NCBI GenBank assembly: GCA_036637375.1
Contig: JAVWMQ010000030.1
Location: 1 to 21,611 of the forward strand
Direction of reading: 5' to 3'
From: JAVWMQ01 sp036637375
GTDB lineage: Bacteria > Bacillota > Clostridia > Peptostreptococcales > Anaerovoracaceae
Length of the DNA: 21,611 bases
The first letter of the stretch is position 1; the number at the start of each line of letters is the position of its first letter. The notes beneath the pieces are model-generated. The model saw only the letters and a program-made list of their open reading frames with translations, made no database searches and was not told the origin of the DNA. A program made the position numbers and the translations under genes. Below are positions 1-7,511 of the stretch, piece after piece.

Positions 1-29
1 ATAAAGGATAAAATAAATCTATTATATTA

Positions 30-58
30 TTGACAATATGTAATCATTGTGGTATTAT
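30..58 (+). promoter_or_regulatory. Sigma-A promoter of rplU-rpmA
   Basis: A perfect TTGACA -35 box at 30-35 and a TATTAT -10 box at 53-58 are separated by 17 bases. The -10 is preceded by TGG, giving an extended -10. Transcription should begin near 65, leaving a leader of about 90 bases before rplU. Confidence 0.8.
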
Positions 59-62
59 AAAT

Positions 63-147
63 GACTGTAAGCCGCACAAAATAGGTATTGCTAAAGTAAG
101 TAATAAGTCACTTGCTACCTATAATGGCGAGACTGGTACGAGGAGGG
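63..147 (+). promoter_or_regulatory. Probable L21-type ribosomal protein leader
   Basis: The untranslated region before rplU can fold. ATAGGTA (81-87) pairs perfectly with TACCTAT (116-122), and inside it GTAAG (96-100) pairs with CTTGC (111-115) around a 10-base loop. GCC at 71-73 can close against GGC at 126-128. Firmicutes rplU mRNAs commonly carry an autoregulatory L21 leader in this place. Position and folding fit, but I could not compare with the family model, so the assignment is by context. The rplU ribosome binding site (about 141-146) lies just downstream. Confidence 0.55.
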
Positions 148-157
148 AAATTAAACG

Positions 158-646
158 ATGTATGCAGTAATTGAAACTGGCGGAAAACAGTATAGAGTCA
201 AAGAAGGCGATATTATAACTGTTGAAAAGCTAAACGTAGAAGCTGGAGAAAAAGTAACTTTTGATAAAGTCCTAATGATGGGCGACGGAGTTGATCTTCA
301 GATTGGAACACCTTATGTTGAATCAAAGGTATTTGGTGAAGTTGTTGAAAATGGTAAAGCTAAAAAGGTAATCATCTTCAAATACAAATCAAAGAAAGAC
401 TACAGAAAGAAACAGGGACATAGACAGCCTTATACTATGATTGAAATCACAGGTATTGGTGCTGACAATGGTAAATCAACTGTAAAAGCTGAAGAACCTG
501 TAAACGTAGAAAATGATGTTAAAGAACCATCAATGTCAATGAAAAAAGATGAGTTAATCACTTTTGCAAAAGAAAACAACATTGAAGTTGATGCTAAAGC
601 AACAAAGCAGGTTATTCTAGATACAATTAACGAAAATTTAAAGTAA
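158..646 (+). CDS. rplU: 50S ribosomal protein L21 with C-terminal extension
   Basis: Large-subunit ribosomal protein L21, which binds 23S rRNA. Residues 1 to about 102 are a complete L21: the typical start MYAVIETGGKQYRV, the central KVIIFKYKSKKDYRKKQGHR rRNA-binding segment, and the TxxxI end. The start has an AGGAGGG site 10 bases upstream. The protein is 162 residues where about 103 is usual. The additional 60 residues contain an acidic linker and then a segment (about 128-162) resembling the small helix-loop-helix fold of SAP/HeH/Rho-N domains, with the pattern MKKDELITFAKENNIEVD followed by a TKxxIL helix. It is first in an operon with rpmA. The prp (ysxB) gene usually found between these two in Firmicutes is missing. 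Confidence 0.97.
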   Translation: MYAVIETGGKQYRVKEGDIITVEKLNVEAGEKVTFDKVLMMGDGVDLQIGTPYVESKVFGEVVENGKAKKVIIFKYKSKKDYRKKQGHRQPYTMIEITGIGADNGKSTVKAEEPVNVENDVKEPSMSMKKDELITFAKENNIEVDAKATKQVILDTINENLK

Positions 647-677
647 TTACCTTATAGATTTAAAAGGAGGTGTAATC

Positions 678-938
678 ATGGCAAGTAAAAAAGGTGTAGG
701 TAGCTCCAAGAATGGTAGAGATAGTGAGTCCAAACGATTAGGAGTTAAGACTGGTGACGGTCAGTACGTAAGTGCTGGTAGCATCATTGTTAGACAGAGA
801 GGAACTAAAATTCACCCTGGTAACAACGTTGGTATTGGTGGAGATGACACTCTATTTGCTAAGATTGACGGTGCTGTTAAGTTTGAAAGAGCTGGCAAAA
901 CTAAGAAGCAAGTAAGCGTATATCCAAAAGAAGCGTAA
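678..938 (+). CDS. rpmA: 50S ribosomal protein L27
   Basis: Ribosomal protein L27, whose N-terminal tail reaches the peptidyl transferase centre. At 86 residues it begins MASKKGVGSSKNGRDSESKR and has the conserved GNNVGIGGDDTLFA core. The start is fixed by AAAGGAGGTG just upstream. Most Firmicutes make L27 with a nine-residue or so extension ending in a Phe-rich site that the Prp protease removes. Here the Met is placed directly before what would be the mature Ala-Ser-Lys-Lys, so no processing is needed. It lies 31 bases after rplU and is followed by a strong terminator. Confidence 0.98.
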   Translation: MASKKGVGSSKNGRDSESKRLGVKTGDGQYVSAGSIIVRQRGTKIHPGNNVGIGGDDTLFAKIDGAVKFERAGKTKKQVSVYPKEA

Positions 939-945
939 ATTTAGG

Positions 946-980
946 AGCCCCTATTTGTATAGGGGCTTTTACTATTTTAT
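946..980 (+). terminator. Rho-independent terminator after rpmA
   Basis: AGCCCCTAT (946-954) pairs perfectly with ATAGGGGCT (959-967) around a TTGT loop, followed by TTTTACTATTTT. It ends the rplU-rpmA transcript. No convincing promoter lies between it and obgE, so obgE may depend on read-through or on a weak promoter. Confidence 0.85.
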
Positions 981-997
981 AGAGATAGGTGATAAAA

Positions 998-2287
998 ATG
1001 TTTGTAGATAGAGCCAAAATAAATATAAAATCAGGAAAAGGTGGAAATGGAGCCGTTACATTTAGGCGTGAACCCTTTGTTCCTGAAGGCGGACCAGATG
1101 GTGGCGATGGCGGTAAAGGCGGAGATGTTGTCTTTATGGCAGATAATAGTCTAAGAACTTTAATGGATTTTAGATATAAAAGAAAATATCAAGCCGAAGA
1201 TGGTCAAAATGGAATGAAAAAAAAGAGATTTGGCAAAAAAGGGGAAGACTTAATAATTAAAGTACCGCCTGGAACTATGGTACTTGATCAAGAATCTGGC
1301 AAATTAATGAAAGACTTAGTTAATGATGGAGACTCTTTTGTTGCTGCTAAAGGTGGTAAAGGTGGCAAGGGAAATGTTCATTTTAAAAGTTCTGTTAGAC
1401 AAGCCCCAAACTTTGCTGAAGCTGGTGGTTTTGCAATAGAAAGAAATGTAACATTAGAACTTAAACTTATTGCAGATGTTGGTCTTGTTGGTTTTCCTAA
1501 TGTAGGTAAATCTTCATTACTTAGTGTTTCATCAAAAGCAAATCCTAAGATTGCAAACTATCATTTTACAACAATTGAACCTAATTTAGGTGTTGTAAGA
1601 GTTTCAGAAACAAGTTTTGTAATGGCGGATATTGCTGGAATTATTGAAGGTGCTCATCAAGGTGCGGGTATGGGATTCAAGTTCCTAAAGCATATTGAAA
1701 GAACAAAAGTCTTAATTCATGTTGTAGACGTTTCAGGAAGTGAAGGCAGAAATCCTATTGAGGATTTTGATAAAATCAACAATGAACTTTTACAGTACAG
1801 TGAAAGATTAGCAAGTAAACCTCAAATTGTGGCAGCTAATAAGACAGATTTAATTGACGAAGATGATAAAGACTACTTAGAATTCAAAGCATATGTTGAA
1901 TCAAAAGGTTATCTAGTATTTCCAATTTGTGCACCAATAAATGTAGGTGTTGATGAACTGATGATTGAAGCATCACGACAACTTGCGAAAGTTGAATCTC
2001 AACCCATGGAAGAAATTCTTGAAGTATTTGATTTTGAAAAAGAAGACTTTGATCCTGATTTCAGAAAAGTATTTGCTAAACGTGAAAATGAAAAATATGT
2101 ACTTTATGGAAAACAGTTATTAAAAATATTTAATTCAACAAACTTCAACGATATGGGTTCATTAAGATATTTATATAAATATATAGAAAAAAGTGGTGCC
2201 ATCGAACAGCTACTTGAAATGGGGCTTAGTGAAGGTGATGTAATCAAAATTGAAAACTTTGAGTTTGAATATTATGACGAATTCTAA
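998..2287 (+). CDS. obgE: Obg family GTPase ObgE/CgtA
   Basis: Essential ribosome-associated GTPase acting in 50S assembly and stress control. The 429-residue protein has the glycine-rich Obg fold (about 1-158), a G domain (about 159-330) with G1 GFPNVGKSS near residue 165, the switch region YHFTTIEPNLG, G3 DIAGIIEGA and G4 NKTD, and a C-terminal OCT domain (about 350-429). I chose ATG 998 over the in-frame GTG at 989. ATG 998 has AGGTG 6 bases upstream, and the protein then begins MFVDRAKI as in the family, whereas GTG 989 has no good binding site. The rplU-rpmA-obgE order is standard in Firmicutes. A terminator follows. Confidence 0.97.
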   Translation: MFVDRAKINIKSGKGGNGAVTFRREPFVPEGGPDGGDGGKGGDVVFMADNSLRTLMDFRYKRKYQAEDGQNGMKKKRFGKKGEDLIIKVPPGTMVLDQESGKLMKDLVNDGDSFVAAKGGKGGKGNVHFKSSVRQAPNFAEAGGFAIERNVTLELKLIADVGLVGFPNVGKSSLLSVSSKANPKIANYHFTTIEPNLGVVRVSETSFVMADIAGIIEGAHQGAGMGFKFLKHIERTKVLIHVVDVSGSEGRNPIEDFDKINNELLQYSERLASKPQIVAANKTDLIDEDDKDYLEFKAYVESKGYLVFPICAPINVGVDELMIEASRQLAKVESQPMEEILEVFDFEKEDFDPDFRKVFAKRENEKYVLYGKQLLKIFNSTNFNDMGSLRYLYKYIEKSGAIEQLLEMGLSEGDVIKIENFEFEYYDEF

Positions 2288-2302
2288 TTAAATAATAAAT
2301 TT

Positions 2303-2334
2303 TAGAAACTTCAATTTAGGAGTTTCTATTTTTT
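2303..2334 (+). terminator. Rho-independent terminator after obgE
   Basis: TAGAAACT (2303-2310) pairs with AGTTTCTA (2321-2328) across a 10-base loop and is followed by six T residues. Confidence 0.75.
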
Positions 2335-2348
2335 AAATTTAAAAAATA

Positions 2349-2357
2349 TGATATACT
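2349..2357 (+). promoter_or_regulatory. Extended -10 promoter of the HD / radical SAM operon
   Basis: TGATATACT (2349-2357) is an extended -10 element. No good -35 is present at the expected distance, where the T-run of the preceding terminator lies. The predicted start of transcription, about 2364, almost coincides with the first ATG at 2367. Confidence 0.5.
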
Positions 2358-2366
2358 AATATAGTT

Positions 2367-2906
2367 ATGATTATGAAATTAAATGAAAAAGAATGTTTAG
2401 ATTTACTAAGTAAATATAACACACCAAAACATGTAATAAATCACTGCAAAGCAGTGTCTAAGGTAGCTTTTACAATAGCCTCAGCTCTTAATACTAAAGG
2501 CTATTCTTTGGATGCGGATTTATGTAAACATGCTGGTCTGTTGCACGATATGGCTCGAGTAGAGGACCACCATGGTGAAGTGGCCGCTGACAAATTATCT
2601 GAATTAGGGTATATAAGAGAAGCCGAAATTATTCGCGTACATATGTACCATAATGAATTTAATCCAATTGAAAAGATTAGCGAAAAGGATATAGTTTGTA
2701 TCAGTGATAGGGTGGTAAAAGAAGGTGACTATGTGGGCTTCAAAATTAGAATGGCGCACATAAGAAAAAAGGCAAATTACTCTCCTGAAGTACTTAAAAT
2801 ACTTGATATAAAAGAAAAACAACTTTCTGATTATATTGATAGTATTGAAAGTATTATTGGAAGTAGTTTTGATGATTTGATGGAAGGTATACATGAAAAA
2901 GATTGA
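2367..2906 (+). CDS. HD-domain phosphohydrolase
   Basis: A 179-residue metal-dependent HD-domain protein. Visible metal ligands are His26, the His60-Asp61 doublet in HAGLLHDMAR, histidines in the 92-95 region and Asp114 in ISDRVVK. HD enzymes hydrolyse phosphoesters, often of nucleotides; the substrate here is unknown. Clostridial obgE is often followed by the HD enzyme gene yqeK, but this protein lacks the YqeK-type YHTSG motif, so I do not call it YqeK. No Shine-Dalgarno site is visible before ATG 2367 or the in-frame ATG 2373. With the -10 only 10 bases upstream, the message may be leaderless. Its last 14 bases overlap the next gene. Confidence 0.8.
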   Translation: MIMKLNEKECLDLLSKYNTPKHVINHCKAVSKVAFTIASALNTKGYSLDADLCKHAGLLHDMARVEDHHGEVAADKLSELGYIREAEIIRVHMYHNEFNPIEKISEKDIVCISDRVVKEGDYVGFKIRMAHIRKKANYSPEVLKILDIKEKQLSDYIDSIESIIGSSFDDLMEGIHEKD

Positions 2907-4713
2907 TAAATTATTAAAAAAAGTTGAAAAACCTGCTAGATATATTGGTGGAGAAGTTAATTCAATATCAAAAGATTTAGATGAAATTAACTTGAGATTT
3001 GCATTTGCATTTCCTGATACATATGAAATAGGAATGTCTTATATGGGAATGCAAATCCTTTATAATATCTTAAATAAAGAAAAAGATATTTATTGCGAAA
3101 GAGTTTTTGCTCCTGCAAGTGATATGGAAGAATTGATGAGACAGGAAGATGTTGATTTGTTTTCCCTTGAAACAAAAACACCAATAAAAGATTTTGATAT
3201 TTTAGGGTTTACTTTGCAATATGAAATGTCATATACAAACATTTTAAATATGCTTGATTTGGCAAAGCTTCCGCTAAAAAGAGAAGAACGTGATGACTCA
3301 CATCCTTTGGTAGTTGCGGGAGGTCCTTGTGCGTTCAATCCTGAGCCTCTAGCAGACTTTATAGATGTTTTCTTAATAGGTGATGGCGAAGAGTCACTAA
3401 GGTCATTATGCAAGCTTTATGAGGCTTGTAACAGTCGTGATGAATTTTATAAAAAGGCGTGTAAAATGGAAGGAATATATATTCCAAAGTTTTATGATGT
3501 GAAATACAACGAAGATGGAACTATTAGAAGTGTTAATAAAAATTATAATGATGCTCCAGACAAAGTTACAAGGTGCTTAATTCCTAATATAGATGAATTG
3601 CCATTTCCTACAGACAACATTGTTCCATTTATAGGAATTGTTCATGATAGATCTGTAGTTGAAACTTTTAGAGGATGTACTAGAGGCTGTAGATTCTGCC
3701 AAGCAGGTATGATTTATAGGCCCGTTAGAGAACGAAAAAAAGAAACAATCTTAGAATTAGCAAAAAAGCAACTAAAGTCTACTGGAAATGAAGAGTTATC
3801 TTTGCTTAGTCTTTCTACATCAGATTATTCAGATTTTAAACCTTTGGTTTTGGATTTACTTGACGTTTGCAATGGCGAGGATATTTCACTTTCGTTACCA
3901 TCTTTAAGACTTGATTCCTTTTCATTTGAAGTGTTAAATGAAATTCAAAAATATAGGAAATCCGGGCTAACTTTTGCACCAGAAGCTGGAAGTCAAAGGC
4001 TTAGAAATGTAATTAATAAATCAATTACAGAAGAAAATATTTACAACTCAGTTAGACAAGCTATTGAACTTGGATGGAAACAAATCAAATTATACTTTAT
4101 GATAGGACTTCCAACTGAAACTTATGAAGATTTAGATGGAATTGCTGAAATTGCAAAAAATATCTTAGATATTAACTACGAAATAAATGGGAAATCTGGC
4201 GGTAGATTTAATGTGACTATTAGTGTTAGTAACTTTGTACCAAAGCCACATACGCCTTTTCAATGGCAACCTCAAGATAACTATGAAAGTTTTATTGAAA
4301 AACATAATTATCTAAGAAACAAACTAAAGATGAAAAATGTTACTTTTAACTATCATGATTCACCTGTAAGTATTCTTGAATCTGTGTTTGCTAGAGGCGA
4401 TAGAAACTCTGGTAAAGTTCTTCTAGCTGCATATAATAATGGAGCTAAGTTTGACGCTTGGAGTGAAAATTTCAAATTTGAATGTTGGCAAAAAGCTTTT
4501 GAGGAAACTGGAATAAATCCTGAATTTTATTCGACTAGAAAGAGATCGTATGATGAAATATTACCATGGGATATAATTGATAGTTCAATATCAAAAGATT
4601 TCTTAATAAGAGAAAATGAAATGACAGAAATCACATTGGATTGTAGAATTAAATGTAATGGTTGCGGAATTAACAAAAGAACAAAATGTGAATTGGAGGG
4701 CATAAATGGCTAA
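2893..4713 (+). CDS. TIGR03960-type radical SAM protein
   Basis: A 606-residue radical S-adenosylmethionine protein of unknown reaction. The N-terminal third resembles a B12-binding-like domain (about 20-200, with AFPDTYEIGMSYMGMQILY and GGPCAFNPEPLADFID). The radical SAM core follows, with the [4Fe-4S] motif CTRGCRFC at Cys262, Cys266 and Cys269. A second cysteine cluster at the C-terminus (Cys584, 588, 591 and 599) also has CxxxCxxC spacing and probably binds another metal centre. The start has GGAAGG upstream and overlaps the HD gene by 14 bases. The downstream DUF2344 gene overlaps by 8 bases. This pair is adjacent or fused in many bacteria, which supports the family call. In Clostridia it is usually found upstream of rng-rplU; here it is on the other side of obgE. 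Confidence 0.9.
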   Translation: MKKIDKLLKKVEKPARYIGGEVNSISKDLDEINLRFAFAFPDTYEIGMSYMGMQILYNILNKEKDIYCERVFAPASDMEELMRQEDVDLFSLETKTPIKDFDILGFTLQYEMSYTNILNMLDLAKLPLKREERDDSHPLVVAGGPCAFNPEPLADFIDVFLIGDGEESLRSLCKLYEACNSRDEFYKKACKMEGIYIPKFYDVKYNEDGTIRSVNKNYNDAPDKVTRCLIPNIDELPFPTDNIVPFIGIVHDRSVVETFRGCTRGCRFCQAGMIYRPVRERKKETILELAKKQLKSTGNEELSLLSLSTSDYSDFKPLVLDLLDVCNGEDISLSLPSLRLDSFSFEVLNEIQKYRKSGLTFAPEAGSQRLRNVINKSITEENIYNSVRQAIELGWKQIKLYFMIGLPTETYEDLDGIAEIAKNILDINYEINGKSGGRFNVTISVSNFVPKPHTPFQWQPQDNYESFIEKHNYLRNKLKMKNVTFNYHDSPVSILESVFARGDRNSGKVLLAAYNNGAKFDAWSENFKFECWQKAFEETGINPEFYSTRKRSYDEILPWDIIDSSISKDFLIRENEMTEITLDCRIKCNGCGINKRTKCELEGING

Positions 4714-5365
4714 ATATATTATTAAATTTTCAAAAAAGGGCTATATTAAATTCACATCACATTTAGATATGATTAGACTTTTTAAAAGAGCTTTCAAAAA
4801 AAGTGAAATTAGGTTAAAGTACTCGCAAGGATTTAATCCACATCCTAAGATGACTTTTGCACAACCTTTATCGCTAGGATATAGTTCAGAAGGTGAAGTG
4901 CTTGAAATTGAAACAAAGGAAGAAATCTCTTGTACTGAATTAATAGATAGATTACAAAATGTAATGCCTATTGGCATTAAAATTCTGTCTTGTGATATAG
5001 TAAATGACCAAGAAAAGTCCTTTGCAAGTACAGTTGATGAATCAACATATAAAATTGAAATTGAAGGGATTACAAATTTTAATCTAGAAAAAATACATGA
5101 ATTTGTTAATCAAGACGAAATAATTGTAAAAAAACGTAAAAAGAAACGAAAACATGAATTTAGGGATGTTAACATAAAAGATAAAATCCGTAATATTTCA
5201 TGGGAAAACTACAACGATAATATTATTATGTATACCAAACTTGATGCTGGAAGTGAGTCAAATCTTAATCCAGACCTACTTTTGGAAGCGTTTTTCCACT
5301 ATTTTGGCATTGATAAAAATGCTGTAGATATTGAAATTACAAGGATTGAATTGAAATGTAAATAA
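4706..5365 (+). CDS. DUF2344 / TIGR03936 radical SAM-associated protein
   Basis: The 219-residue partner of the upstream radical SAM protein, recognised by its N-terminal pattern FSKKGYIKFTSHLDMIRLFKRAFKK and the following SQGFNPHPKMTFAQPLSLGYSSEGE. The family has no established biochemical role; in some bacteria it is the C-terminal domain of a fused radical SAM protein, which suggests the two act as one enzyme. A GGAGGG site precedes ATG 4706 within the end of the upstream gene, and the 8-base overlap points to coupled translation. A basic stretch (KKRKKKRKHEFRDV, about 143-156) could bind RNA, but that is inference. Confidence 0.9.
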   Translation: MAKYIIKFSKKGYIKFTSHLDMIRLFKRAFKKSEIRLKYSQGFNPHPKMTFAQPLSLGYSSEGEVLEIETKEEISCTELIDRLQNVMPIGIKILSCDIVNDQEKSFASTVDESTYKIEIEGITNFNLEKIHEFVNQDEIIVKKRKKKRKHEFRDVNIKDKIRNISWENYNDNIIMYTKLDAGSESNLNPDLLLEAFFHYFGIDKNAVDIEITRIELKCK

Positions 5366-5379
5366 ATTACAGTAAAATA

Positions 5380-5408
5380 TTGACATTATTTCCTCTTAGA
5401 GGTATGAT
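5380..5408 (+). promoter_or_regulatory. Strong promoter of the comEA-pilus operon
   Basis: TTGACA (5380-5385), a 17-base spacer, then TATGAT (5403-5408): near-consensus sigma-A. No terminator is visible between the DUF2344 stop codon at 5365 and this promoter. Confidence 0.8.
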
Positions 5409-5421
5409 TGACTAAATCATA
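5392..5421. promoter_or_regulatory. Two operator-like dyads over the comEA promoter
   Basis: A perfect inverted repeat CCTCT-T-AGAGG fills the promoter spacer (5392-5402). Directly next to it a 7-base inverted repeat, TATGATT and AATCATA separated by GACTA (5403-5421), covers the -10 box and the expected transcription start. Binding of a regulator to either would be expected to block RNA polymerase. No regulator gene is adjacent. Confidence 0.45.
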
Positions 5422-5439
5422 ACTCTAGGAGGTTTTTAA

Positions 5440-6087
5440 ATGGGGAAAAAAATTAATTTAATAATATTGAACTTGCGTAGTACATTTTTAAATAAGGAAT
5501 TTTTATTTAATAATAAACAAATGCTGCTCAAAAGTTTAGCAGTATTCCTAATAGTAATTTTAGGATTAACAACATTAATTGGTAATAAATCTGTTAATGA
5601 TGAAATTGAGTTTGAAGAATCATCTTCTGCTGTTTCACAATCCGAAGAAAAGGTAAGCAAAAACGAATCCAATATTTTTGTAGATATTGGTGGTGAAGTT
5701 AATAATCCAATTGTTGCAGAGTTGCCACCAAACTCAAGAGTGGATGATGCGATTGATGCAGCAGGTGGATTAACAAAAAAAGCTAATATTGAAAATCTTA
5801 ATCGTGCAGCAAAATTAATCGATGGTGAGAAAATATTTGTACCATCAATTGAGGATAAAAATTCATCAGGACTAAAGGAATCTAATGTAAAAGACAATAA
5901 AATTAATATAAATACAGGTACGGTAAAGGAACTTGAGGAAATTCCTGGTGTTGGTCCATCAACTGCAAACAAAATAATAGAATATAGAGATTCAAATGGA
6001 AGATTTGAAAATATTAGTGATATAAAAAAAATCAAAGGAATAGGTGATAAAACCTATGAAAAAATGAAAGATATTATAAGTATTTAG
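5440..6087 (+). CDS. comEA: ComEA family DNA-binding competence protein
   Basis: Membrane-anchored receptor for extracellular double-stranded DNA in natural transformation. The 215-residue protein has the full ComEA plan: a transmembrane segment (about 29-48), an acidic Ser/Glu linker, an SLBB domain (about 79-135, FVDIGGEVNNP to GEKIFVP), then a double helix-hairpin-helix DNA-binding domain (about 154-213) with ININTGTVKELEEIPGVGP and IKGIGDKTYEKM. The roughly 28 residues before the membrane segment are longer than usual, but the start has TAGGAGG 7 bases upstream. comEC, its usual neighbour, is absent. The gene instead leads an operon for a Tad-like pilus, starting 9 bases before the next gene. 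Confidence 0.92.
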   Translation: MGKKINLIILNLRSTFLNKEFLFNNKQMLLKSLAVFLIVILGLTTLIGNKSVNDEIEFEESSSAVSQSEEKVSKNESNIFVDIGGEVNNPIVAELPPNSRVDDAIDAAGGLTKKANIENLNRAAKLIDGEKIFVPSIEDKNSSGLKESNVKDNKININTGTVKELEEIPGVGPSTANKIIEYRDSNGRFENISDIKKIKGIGDKTYEKMKDIISI

Positions 6088-6096
6088 GAGGTATTT

Positions 6097-6714
6097 ATGA
6101 AAAACAAAAGAACAATTTTAGGGATTATGCTCATTGTTATTGCAATTATAGGTACTTTTGGATGGGAAACATGGGGAAGAAAACATTTAACCTATGATGA
6201 AGCTTTAGTACTAAATACAGATGTCGAAAAAAGTCAGACTATCACTGCATCAATGTTAACATCAAAACGTATACCTGATAGCTTTAAAGATTCATACAAA
6301 AGTAATGAAATAAATCAAGTAATTGGCATGGAAGCTAAACAGTATATTCACAAAGGTAGTGAATTGTTTCCACAATACTTTGATAGTAATGGTCTTGTTG
6401 TTAGCGATTCAGAATTCATTTTGTCAATGCCAAATGAATGGATAAAAGCATTTCCACAAACATTAAGACGAGGAGATACCGCATATATTTATGCGATATC
6501 TGATGCTGGAGCTGCAAGTCCAAAATATATAACATCTGCCAAGGTTGCCTTTTCAAAAGACAATACAAATAATGAAGTTAAATCTAAAGATCGAAACAGA
6601 TTGTCAGGTAGTGGTTCAGTAGCGCTTATTGAAATAATTGTAAATCAAAAGCAAGCTGATTTAATCACTAGCTCAATCTCAGACGACATTCAATTTGTAA
6701 TTATGTACAGATAG
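6097..6714 (+). CDS. CpaB/RcpC-like SAF-domain pilus assembly protein
   Basis: A 205-residue protein with one N-terminal membrane anchor (about 7-24) and an extracellular SAF domain (about 35-100). The pattern is VLNTDVEKSQTITASMLTSKRIP, then IGMEAKQYIHKGSELFPQYF. This matches CpaB/RcpC of Tad (Flp) pilus systems, where it is an envelope subunit. Proteobacterial CpaB is longer and works with a secretin; the short form fits a Gram-positive cell. TAGGAGG, overlapping the comEA stop codon, is its binding site. The second half is poorly conserved and I cannot assign it further. Confidence 0.75.
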   Translation: MKNKRTILGIMLIVIAIIGTFGWETWGRKHLTYDEALVLNTDVEKSQTITASMLTSKRIPDSFKDSYKSNEINQVIGMEAKQYIHKGSELFPQYFDSNGLVVSDSEFILSMPNEWIKAFPQTLRRGDTAYIYAISDAGAASPKYITSAKVAFSKDNTNNEVKSKDRNRLSGSGSVALIEIIVNQKQADLITSSISDDIQFVIMYR

Positions 6715-6725
6715 GAGGTGAAAAA

Positions 6726-7511
6726 ATGGAAAAAGTAATTACATATTTTGGAGCTGATTCTAGTGTTGGAACAACTATGATTGCACAAACTACCGCAGTA
6801 GCACTTTCTGAGATAAAGAAAAGAGTATTGTTAATATTCGCTTCTTCTAATCCATTAATGGACTATATTGAAATTAAAGCATATTCAGATAGAAGTATTG
6901 ATGAGTTAAGACCATCATTAAGAAGTGGTCAACTTTCTAAGGAAGAAATTCTAAATGTTTGTTTAAATCAAAAGAGCTTAACAATTTTACCTCCAATAAA
7001 GGATATGACTCTAATTCGTTATTACAAAGAAAATGATCTAAATAAAATTATCGAATTGGTATCAGATGACTTTGACTATATCATTATAGATGGAGGGACG
7101 AATATACAGTATCCATTGGGAATCTCTGCACTCTTGTGCAGTGATAAACGATATATCGTTATAACACAACAAGAGAAAACAATTAATAGGTACAAGTTAC
7201 TAGCAGAAACAGTATTAAAACCTTTAAATCTAAGTTACAATATCATACTAAATAAGTTTGACAGTAATAGTATAAGTTATAGCTATAAAAATGTTCAAAG
7301 CATTACAGGAAAACAGAACATACTGCAAATACAATACTGTGAAAACGGATGGGAAGCTGAACTTAATCGTGAAACACTTGTAAAGTATCCCAAATACAAA
7401 GATTGTATTAAAGATATGGTCAAAGATATTGATGTTGATTATACAGTTATTGAAAAGTCTAAATCAAAATTGTTTTTAGAAAGTTGGATTGCAAATGAAT
7501 ATCGACAATGA
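6726..7511 (+). CDS. CpaE/TadZ-like ParA/MinD-family protein
   Basis: A 261-residue P-loop protein of the ParA/MinD class, matching CpaE/TadZ, which positions Tad pilus assembly at the inner membrane. The Walker A equivalent near residues 9-17 reads GADSSVGTT. The lysine expected after the glycine is replaced by Thr16, and the signature first lysine is missing too. A Walker B-like FDYIIIDGG follows (about 117-125). TadZ proteins frequently have degenerate ATP sites, so this may be a scaffold that does not hydrolyse ATP. The start has AGGAGGTG upstream. Its 3' end overlaps the CpaF-like gene. Confidence 0.78.
   Translation: MEKVITYFGADSSVGTTMIAQTTAVALSEIKKRVLLIFASSNPLMDYIEIKAYSDRSIDELRPSLRSGQLSKEEILNVCLNQKSLTILPPIKDMTLIRYYKENDLNKIIELVSDDFDYIIIDGGTNIQYPLGISALLCSDKRYIVITQQEKTINRYKLLAETVLKPLNLSYNIILNKFDSNSISYSYKNVQSITGKQNILQIQYCENGWEAELNRETLVKYPKYKDCIKDMVKDIDVDYTVIEKSKSKLFLESWIANEYRQ

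Noticed and set aside
2367..2906. Calling the HD protein YqeK
   Set aside because: The obgE neighbourhood suggests it, but the YqeK YHTSG motif is missing and nadD is not present next to it.
5436..6035. Long open frame on the minus strand across comEA
   Set aside because: It is opposite a clear ComEA coding sequence, has no ribosome binding site of its own and shows low-complexity Ser/Phe/Ile composition typical of an antisense shadow.
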